A stretch of 64,000 nucleotides of DNA from an uncultured Enterobacterales bacterium (GTDB taxonomy: Bacteria > Pseudomonadota > Gammaproteobacteria > Enterobacterales > Enterobacteriaceae): the NCBI GenBank assembly GCA_946478305.1, contig CAMLBO010000007.1:1-64000 (forward strand). The letters are read 5' to 3'. The first letter of the stretch is position 1. Every line of letters begins with the position of its first letter. The notes beneath the pieces were generated by a model, which had not been told where the DNA came from, did no database searches, and saw only the letters and a list, made by a program, of their open reading frames with translations. Positions 58,330-64,000 of the stretch are shown here, piece after piece. The translations under genes and the position numbers were made by a program.

Positions 58330-59403
58330 ATGGCTAATTTAAAATTACAGGCAGTGACCAAATCCTACGACGGCAAAAATCAGATCATCCAGAGCATTGA
58401 TCTGGACGTTGCGGACGGTGAATTTATTGTGATGGTCGGCCCGTCGGGCTGCGGCAAGTCTACGCTTCTACGCATGGTAGCGGGGCTGGAGCGCACGACC
58501 AGCGGCGATATTTACATTAATGACCAGCGCGTCACCGAGATGGAACCCAAAGATCGTGGCATCGCCATGGTCTTTCAGAACTATGCGCTCTATCCGCACA
58601 TGAGCGTGTTTGACAACATGGCCTATGGCCTGAAAATCCGCGGTTTCGGCAAGACGCAGATCCACGCCCGTGTCGAAGAGGCGGCGCGTATTCTTGAACT
58701 TGGCCCGCTGCTCAAACGCAAACCGCGCGAGCTGTCCGGCGGCCAGCGGCAGCGCGTCGCCATGGGCCGCGCTATTGTGTGCGAACCGGCGGTATTCCTG
58801 TTCGATGAACCGCTGTCGAACCTGGATGCCAAGCTGCGCGTGCAGATGCGCCTCGAGCTGCAACAATTGCACCGCCGCCTGCGCACCACCAGTTTGTATG
58901 TGACGCACGATCAGGTCGAAGCCATGACGCTGGCCGAGCGGGTGATCGTAATGAATAAAGGCGTTGCCGAGCAGATAGGCACGCCGTCTGAAGTTTACCG
59001 CCGTCCGGCCACGTTGTTTGTCGCGAGCTTTATTGGCTCACCGGCCATGAACCTGTTGCCTGGCACGCTTGCCAGCGATGGCACGTCGCTGGTGATGGAG
59101 GGCGGCTTCGAGCTGCCGCTCAGTAAACCGCGCCCGGAGTGGGGCGGGCGTGAGCTCACCGTCGGCATCCGGCCGGAACATATTCAGCTGTCTGAAGACC
59201 GGGACACCGGCATTCCTCTGAATCTCACCACCCTGGAACTGCTCGGTGCCGATAACCTGGCGCACGGCAAGTGGGCGGGCAGCGGCGTGGTGGTGCGGCT
59301 CAATCACGAAGTTTGCCCGGAGCCGGGCACACAGTTACGTTTGGTTTTGCCGACGAACGCGCTACACTTTTTCGATTCACACAGCGGATCACGAATGGAG
59401 TAA
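58330..59403 (+). CDS. ugpC: glycerol-3-phosphate ABC transporter ATP-binding protein UgpC
   Basis: UgpC drives Ugp import and resembles MalK. The 357-residue protein has Walker A GPSGCGKSTLLR, signature LSGGQRQRVAMGRA, Walker B FLFDEPLSNLD, and a C-terminal TOBE regulatory domain (about 240-357). It precedes ugpQ by 3 bases. Confidence 0.96.
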   Translation: MANLKLQAVTKSYDGKNQIIQSIDLDVADGEFIVMVGPSGCGKSTLLRMVAGLERTTSGDIYINDQRVTEMEPKDRGIAMVFQNYALYPHMSVFDNMAYGLKIRGFGKTQIHARVEEAARILELGPLLKRKPRELSGGQRQRVAMGRAIVCEPAVFLFDEPLSNLDAKLRVQMRLELQQLHRRLRTTSLYVTHDQVEAMTLAERVIVMNKGVAEQIGTPSEVYRRPATLFVASFIGSPAMNLLPGTLASDGTSLVMEGGFELPLSKPRPEWGGRELTVGIRPEHIQLSEDRDTGIPLNLTTLELLGADNLAHGKWAGSGVVVRLNHEVCPEPGTQLRLVLPTNALHFFDSHSGSRME

Positions 59404-59406
59404 AAC

Positions 59407-60147
59407 ATGTCAGTCTGGCCTTATCCACGGATTGTGGCGCATCGCGGGGGCGGTTCGCTGGCCCCGGAAAACACCCTTGCCGCCATCGATATGGGCGCGA
59501 AATACGGCCATACCATGATTGAGTTCGATGCCAAACTGGCGCAGGACGGCGAAATTTTCCTGTTGCATGACGACACGCTGAACCGTACCAGCAATGGCTG
59601 GGGCGTGGCGGGTGAGCTGAGCTGGAACAAATTGCACGAACTGGATGCCGGCGGCTGGTACAGCGCGGCCTTCAAAGGCGAAAAACTGCCGACATTGGCA
59701 CAGGTGGCAGAACGCTGTGCGCAGCACAACATGATGGCGAACATCGAAATCAAACCGACCACTGGCACCGACACGCAAACCGGCACTCAGGTGGCGCTGG
59801 CAGCGCGTGAGTTGTGGAAAGACCTGGCCGTGCCGCCGTTGCTCTCTTCGTTCGAGTTTGACGCGCTGGTCGCCGCTAAAAAGGCGGTGCCAGAGTTGCC
59901 GCGCGGGTTGCTGATGGATGCATGGCGTGACGACTGGAAAACCCTGACCGACGAGCTGGATTGTGTATCGCTGCACCTTAACCACAAAGTGCTGACCGCA
60001 GAAAGGGTCAAAGAGATCAAAGACGCGGGCCTGCACATATTGGTTTATACGGTGAATAAACCCGAACGCGCCCGCGAGTTGCTGGGCTGGGGCGTGGATT
60101 GCATCTGTACGGACAAGATTGATGTGATTGGGCCGGATTTCGTCTGA
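59407..60147 (+). CDS. ugpQ: cytoplasmic glycerophosphodiester phosphodiesterase UgpQ
   Basis: UgpQ hydrolyses glycerophosphodiesters brought in by UgpBAEC to glycerol 3-phosphate in the cytoplasm. The 246-residue protein lacks a signal peptide and has the GDPD signature [19 protein letters not shown] and the [23 protein letters not shown] block. It closes the ugp operon. GlpQ in this window is its periplasmic counterpart. Confidence 0.96.
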   Translation: MSVWPYPRIVAHRGGGSLAPENTLAAIDMGAKYGHTMIEFDAKLAQDGEIFLLHDDTLNRTSNGWGVAGELSWNKLHELDAGGWYSAAFKGEKLPTLAQVAERCAQHNMMANIEIKPTTGTDTQTGTQVALAARELWKDLAVPPLLSSFEFDALVAAKKAVPELPRGLLMDAWRDDWKTLTDELDCVSLHLNHKVLTAERVKEIKDAGLHILVYTVNKPERARELLGWGVDCICTDKIDVIGPDFV

Positions 60148-60152
60148 TATTG

Positions 60153-60187
60153 ACCTCCCCTTACAGGCGTCATTTATAAGGGGAGGT
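60153..60187. terminator. hairpin between convergent ugpQ and yhhA
   Basis: ACCTCCCCTTA (60153-60163) and TAAGGGGAGGT (60177-60187) form a perfect 11-bp stem between the two stops. T runs are short, so it is a possible bidirectional terminator. Confidence 0.6.
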
Positions 60188-60202
60188 TAAGAGCCCGCAC
60201 TG

Positions 60203-60517
60203 TCAGGGCGTCTGATTTAAATTTTGCTGTAGCTGCTGATTGTTCTGGTTTAACTGCTGAGTTTGCAGACGCTGTTGATCGTTTTGAATCTGCGAACGCA
60301 GCTTAAGCTGTTGCTGCTGCTGGCTGTTATTGATGCCTTGTTGCAGCTGGCGTTGCTGCATCTGTGAGTTAGTCTGCTGCTGTTGCTGCATCCTTTGTTG
60401 AGAGGGATTCGTTAACAGCTGCTGCTCACGATCGGGTGGCGGGATAGTATTAGCTGATGCAACCTGGGCTGCAAAAATCAGCGAAAATGCGGTTAAGAAT
60501 CCATAAGAACGTTTCAT
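60203..60517 (-). CDS. yhhA: secreted glutamine-rich protein YhhA (DUF2756)
   Basis: This 104-residue precursor has a signal peptide (about 1-22, ending QVASA). The mature 82 residues include 33 Gln by count, in runs such as RMQQQQQTNSQMQQ, with few hydrophobic residues and a likely helical or disordered form. DUF2756 proteins (YhhA) are of unknown function and sit beside ugpQ in E. coli, which supports the name; E. coli YhhA is longer (about 146). Confidence 0.75.
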   Translation of the reverse strand: MKRSYGFLTAFSLIFAAQVASANTIPPPDREQQLLTNPSQQRMQQQQQTNSQMQQRQLQQGINNSQQQQQLKLRSQIQNDQQRLQTQQLNQNNQQLQQNLNQTP

Positions 60518-60716
60518 CAGGTGATCCTCCTTTCAGTCATCCTTTCAGTCTACGTCATAGAACACGACGGCGTCGTCCCAAGCAGCACGGAACGCTTAAA
60601 GCGTGTGCTGGCTCTCGTTTGCTCAAAAGTTGACCGCATGTAAACCATCTTTGGCAATCGCCCCTTTCCAACTTCCGTTACAATCAGCCATCTTCCTCAT
60701 TTTCGGACTGAACTTC

Positions 60717-61616
60717 GTGCCGTTACTTATTATTACCACTATTTTGTGGGCCTTTTCGTTTAGCCTGATTGGCGTCTACCTGGCTGGTCAGGTTGACAGC
60801 GTTTTTTCCGTGCTGGTGCGCCTGGGGCTGGCGGCGTTGGTGTTTCTGCCGTTCTTGCGGTGGAAAGGCTATCCGCTGAAAACCCTGCTGATGTATATGG
60901 CGGTGGGCGCGATGCAGCTTGGCATCATGTATCTCATTAGCTTTGAAGCTTATCTCTACCTGACGGTGCCGGAATTCCTGCTGTTTACCGTGATGACGCC
61001 GCTGTATGTCACGCTGATTTATGACCTGATCAGCGGCCAGAAAATCCGTAAAGGCTATGCGCTGAGCGCGCTGCTGGCAGTGGCCGGTGCGGCGATCATC
61101 CGCTACGACCATATCAGCGAGCACTTCATCATTGGGCTACTGCTGGTGCAGGCGGCAAATCTCTGTTTTGCACTCGGACAGGTGGGTTACAAACGCCTGA
61201 TGGAAATTCATCCAATGCCGCAGCACACGGCGTTCTCATGGTTTTATATCGGTGCGCTGATGTGTGCCGTAGTGGCATGGTTCCTGTGGGGCAATCCGCA
61301 GAAGCTGCCAACTACCGGCCTGCAATGGGGCATTTTAGTCTGGCTGGGCGTGGGGGCGTCGGCGCTGGGCTATTTCATGTGGAACTACGGCGCGACGCAG
61401 GTAGACGCAGGAACGCTGGGCATCATGAACAATTTTCACGTCCCGGCCGGGCTGCTGGTTAACCTGGCAATCTGGCAACAGCAGCCACACTGGCCGAGCT
61501 TCATTGTGGGTGCGGCAGTGATAATGGCTTCACTGTGGGTACACCGGCGTTGGGTCTTTGCGCATCGCGAACAAACGGCAGATGGTCACACGCGTGCTGC
61601 CGGGTCGAACGAATAA
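60717..61616 (+). CDS. yigM: biotin transporter YigM (EamA family)
   Basis: YigM is a ten-helix EamA/DMT-superfamily inner-membrane protein; in E. coli it is the biotin importer. The GTG at 60717 gives [20 protein letters not shown] after the initiator Met, matching the E. coli N-terminus, and 299 residues. The frame is open to 60603 but that extension has no family likeness. Conserved parts include [20 protein letters not shown] and [19 protein letters not shown]. Its 3' end overlaps metR by 116 bases. Confidence 0.9.
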   Translation: MPLLIITTILWAFSFSLIGVYLAGQVDSVFSVLVRLGLAALVFLPFLRWKGYPLKTLLMYMAVGAMQLGIMYLISFEAYLYLTVPEFLLFTVMTPLYVTLIYDLISGQKIRKGYALSALLAVAGAAIIRYDHISEHFIIGLLLVQAANLCFALGQVGYKRLMEIHPMPQHTAFSWFYIGALMCAVVAWFLWGNPQKLPTTGLQWGILVWLGVGASALGYFMWNYGATQVDAGTLGIMNNFHVPAGLLVNLAIWQQQPHWPSFIVGAAVIMASLWVHRRWVFAHREQTADGHTRAAGSNE

Positions 61617-62457
61617 AGGCTTCCACCACCGGTTGACGCTGCTCGCCATCGCGCACGGCGGCGTACAACCGGCTCCACAGCCCGTCACCCAGTGTTTTGG
61701 TGACTACCAAGCCCTGACGCTCAAAGCTCTCCACCACCCAGTGTGGCAGCGCCGCAATGCCCATCCGCGCAGACACCATCTGAATCAGCAGCAGCGTGTT
61801 ATCGACGCTTTTCAGCGCTGGGCTGACACCAGCCGGTTGCAGGAAGTGCCGCCAGATATCCAGCCGCTGACGCTGAACCGGATAGATCATCAAAATTTCA
61901 CTGCTTAGATCTTCCGGTGCGATCACCGCTTTGTTGGCCAGCGGGTGATCTGGCGCCAGTACCAGCCGTACTTCGAAATCAAACATCGGTGAATAGTGCA
62001 GTCCGCTGCGCGGCAGGATGTCCGATGTCAGTACGATATCCAGTTCACCCTGTTGCAGCGCAGGTTGCGGGTCAAAGGTGACGCCGGACTTGAAGTCCAT
62101 CAGCACCTGCGGCCAGGTGATGCGGAAGTTATCCAGCGCCGGGGTTAGCCATTGAATACAGCTATGACATTCAATCGCGATGCGCAGTGAGGTCTGATGT
62201 GGTTCATTGCAGGCTTGCAGCGCCTGCTGAATTTGTGGCAGCACCTGCTCCGCCAGATTCAGCATGATCTCACCCTGCGGGGTAAAGCGCAGCGGTTGGC
62301 TTTTACGCACAAACAACCGGAAACCCAGACGTTGCTCAAGGTCGCTGAATTGGTGCGACAGGGCGGATTGCGTCTGGTGCAACTGCGAAGCAGCGGCGGC
62401 CAGCGATCCGGTGTTGCGTAGTGCCTGCAACGTCCTAAGGTGTTTCAGTTCGATCAT
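61501..62457 (-). CDS. metR: LysR-type methionine-pathway activator MetR
   Basis: MetR activates metE, metH and related genes with homocysteine as co-regulator. The 318-residue LysR protein has the N-terminal helix-turn-helix ([20 protein letters not shown]) and an effector domain ([18 protein letters not shown]). It is divergent from metE across 103 bases. Its C-terminus overlaps convergent yigM, an arrangement that seems shared with E. coli. Confidence 0.96.
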   Translation of the reverse strand: MIELKHLRTLQALRNTGSLAAAASQLHQTQSALSHQFSDLEQRLGFRLFVRKSQPLRFTPQGEIMLNLAEQVLPQIQQALQACNEPHQTSLRIAIECHSCIQWLTPALDNFRITWPQVLMDFKSGVTFDPQPALQQGELDIVLTSDILPRSGLHYSPMFDFEVRLVLAPDHPLANKAVIAPEDLSSEILMIYPVQRQRLDIWRHFLQPAGVSPALKSVDNTLLLIQMVSARMGIAALPHWVVESFERQGLVVTKTLGDGLWSRLYAAVRDGEQRQPVVEAFIRSTRQHACDHLPFVRDAQRPNAGVPTVKPLSLPHPQ

Positions 62458-62520
62458 GAGAGTCCTTCACCGTGTCATGAATAATTTGCGCTTGTGGAAT
62501 ATACAGTACCTGCGGATTAT

Positions 62521-62544
62521 GGATGTGTAAACATCTGGACGGCT
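62521..62544 (+). promoter_or_regulatory. candidate MetJ operator before metE
   Basis: Tandem 8-mers resemble the met box AGACGTCT: GGATGTGT (5 of 8), AAACATCT (6 of 8) and GGACGGCT (6 of 8), just upstream of the metE ribosome site. MetJ with S-adenosylmethionine would repress here. No convincing TGAA-N5-TTCA MetR site was found by eye. Confidence 0.55.
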
Positions 62545-62560
62545 AAACAGGAATTTAAAG

Positions 62561-64000
62561 ATGACGATATTGAATCATACCCTCGGTTTCCCACGTGTCG
62601 GTCTGCGCCGTGAACTGAAGAAAGCACAAGAAAGCTACTGGGCGGGTAACTCCTCTCAGGAAGCGTTGCTGGCAACGGGGCGTGAATTACGTGCCCGTCA
62701 CTGGAAACAGCAACAGGAAGCTGGCGTGGATTTGGTGCCGGTCGGCGACTTCGCCTGGTACGATCACGTCCTGACCACCAGCCTGCTGCTTGGCAACGTG
62801 CCAGCCCGCCATCAGAATGCTGACGGTTCTGTCGATCTCGATACCCTGTTCCGTCTGGGACGCGGTCGTGCGCCAACCGGTAAACCGGCGGCAGCGGCTG
62901 AAATGACTAAATGGTTCAACACTAACTATCACTACATGGTGCCGGAGTTTGTGAAAGGTCAGCAGTTCAAACTGACCTGGACTCAACTGCTGGACGAAGT
63001 GGACGAAGCCTTGGCGCTCGGTCACAAAATCAAACCGGTTCTGCTTGGCCCGCTGACTTACCTGTGGCTGGGTAAAGTGAAGGGCGAGCAGTTTGACCGT
63101 CTGACGCTTATCAACGACATCTTGCCGGTTTACCAGCAGGTGCTGGCTGAACTGGCAAAACGCGGCATTGAATGGGTGCAGATTGATGAACCGGCATTGG
63201 TGCTGGAACTGCCACAAGCGTGGCTGGATGCCTACCAACCGGCTTACGAGCAGTTGCAGGGCAAAACCAAACTGCTGTTGACCACCTATTTCGACAGCGT
63301 CGGTCATAACCTTGAGACTATCCGTCAACTGCCAGTACAGGGCCTGCACATTGATGCGGTTGCTGGTCGCGATGACCTGCAAACTGTGATTAACGCACTG
63401 CCACAAGCGTGGCTGATCTCTCTGGGCGTGATCAACGGCCGTAACGTCTGGCGGGCCGATCTCAGTGCCTGGTTTGAACGCCTCAAGCCACTGATTGAAG
63501 GTCGCAATGTCTGGATTGGCAGTTCCTGCTCGCTGCTGCACAGCCCGATCGATTTGAGCGTTGAAACGCGTCTTGATGAAGAAGTGAAAAGCTGGTTCGC
63601 CTTTGCCCTGCAAAAATGTGCAGAACTGGCCCTGCTGACCTCAGCGCTGAACAACCCGACGGCTGAAGCACAGCAGAAGCTGGCGCAATACAGCGCACCA
63701 ATCCGTGCCCGCCGTGAATCGACCCGCGTGAATAACCCCGCAGTCGCTAAACGCGTCGCCGCGATAACCGCAGCCGATATTGAACGTCCAAACGTTTACA
63801 CCCAGCGTGCTGTGGCGCAGCGTGCCCGCTTTAATCTGCCTGCATGGCCGACAACAACGATCGGTTCATTCCCGCAAACCACCGAAATCCGTGGTCTGCG
63901 TCTGGACTTCAAACAGGGCCGTCTGGACAACGCCAAATACCGCACCGGTATTAGCGAGCACATCAAGCAAGCCATCAAAGAGCAGGAACGTCTGGATATC
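62561..64000 (+). CDS. metE: cobalamin-independent methionine synthase, N-terminal part (cut by window end)
   Basis: MetE transfers a methyl group from 5-methyltetrahydropteroyl-tri-L-glutamate to homocysteine without cobalamin. The ATG at 62561, after ACAGGAATTTAAAG, opens a frame of 480 codons that runs to the end with no stop; the full enzyme is about 757 residues. The N-terminal domain [20 protein letters not shown] is intact and the C-terminal domain begins near [19 protein letters not shown]. The zinc-binding catalytic residues lie beyond the window. Confidence 0.97.
   Translation, partial: MTILNHTLGFPRVGLRRELKKAQESYWAGNSSQEALLATGRELRARHWKQQQEAGVDLVPVGDFAWYDHVLTTSLLLGNVPARHQNADGSVDLDTLFRLGRGRAPTGKPAAAAEMTKWFNTNYHYMVPEFVKGQQFKLTWTQLLDEVDEALALGHKIKPVLLGPLTYLWLGKVKGEQFDRLTLINDILPVYQQVLAELAKRGIEWVQIDEPALVLELPQAWLDAYQPAYEQLQGKTKLLLTTYFDSVGHNLETIRQLPVQGLHIDAVAGRDDLQTVINALPQAWLISLGVINGRNVWRADLSAWFERLKPLIEGRNVWIGSSCSLLHSPIDLSVETRLDEEVKSWFAFALQKCAELALLTSALNNPTAEAQQKLAQYSAPIRARRESTRVNNPAVAKRVAAITAADIERPNVYTQRAVAQRARFNLPAWPTTTIGSFPQTTEIRGLRLDFKQGRLDNAKYRTGISEHIKQAIKEQERLDI

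Noticed and set aside
62458-62560. A riboswitch before metE
   Set aside because: The gap to metR is only 103 bases and shows met-box-like repeats rather than a structured aptamer.
62687-63613. A 308-codon minus-strand frame
   Set aside because: It is antisense to metE with no ribosome site or family likeness; long antisense frames are common in such GC-rich genes.

Overview
This 64 kb window is chromosomal DNA of a member of the Enterobacterales. Gene content and order match the E. coli regions around 85.5-86.6 min (wec to metE) and 77-78 min (yhh-fts-rpoH-liv-ugp), joined in one stretch. Full-length ERIC repeats, a GlmZ small RNA, a TTG-started cyaA and a complete enterobacterial-common-antigen cluster all fit. 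The arrangement suggests Yersiniaceae-like relatives (Serratia, Rahnella or Ewingella type) more than Escherichia, but the genus is inference. The sequence looks like ordinary core genome: no prophage, IS element, CRISPR array or island was seen, and no gene looks broken internally. The first 49 bases are not genomic; they are an Illumina Nextera P7/i7 adapter fused to a truncated wecC, so the window begins at a contig end.

Layout. 50-6914: distal wec cluster (wecC partial, wecD, wecE, wzxE, wecF, wzyE, wecG), making, flipping and polymerising enterobacterial common antigen. 7151-8545: yifK amino-acid permease. 8690-9166: tRNA operon Arg-His-Leu-Pro. 9242-9734: glmZ sRNA with sigma-54 promoter, IHF site and GlrR-type sites. 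9783-13844 (minus): hemCDXY. 14151-20296: cyaA, then lptM-dapF-yigA-xerC-yigB. 20500-33786: uvrD, a WbuC-type cupin, corA with a leader-peptide region, abrB, rarD, yigI, pldA, recQ, rhtC, rhtB, pldB, yigL. 33870-36310 (minus): glpTQ. 36690-43133: dcrB, yhhQ, tusA, zntA, yhhN, yhhM, yhhL, rsmD. 43359-47706: ftsYEX and rpoH. 47767-48150: panM. 48553-54901: livKHMGF plus a PLP aminotransferase. 55106-60147: ugpBAECQ. 60203-62457: yhhA, yigM, metR. 62561-64000: metE, cut by the window end.

How the genes work together. The main themes are envelope polysaccharide assembly (wec), tetrapyrrole synthesis (hem), phosphodiester and glycerol-3-phosphate scavenging (glpTQ and the PhoB-type ugp operon), branched-chain amino-acid uptake (liv), amino-acid efflux (rhtB, rhtC), divalent-metal transport (corA, zntA) and stress/cell-division control (rpoH, ftsYEX). 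Much of the interest is regulatory: the GlmZ control region, an ERIC element lying where E. coli has the uvrD LexA box, a corA leader with a short peptide and hairpins, C/A-rich GcvB-type sites before yifK and livK, a 20-bp-spacer ZntR-type promoter, tandem PhoB boxes, and large hairpins at the binding-protein/permease junctions of both the liv and ugp operons. All sequence comparisons are from memory and reading; none was computed.
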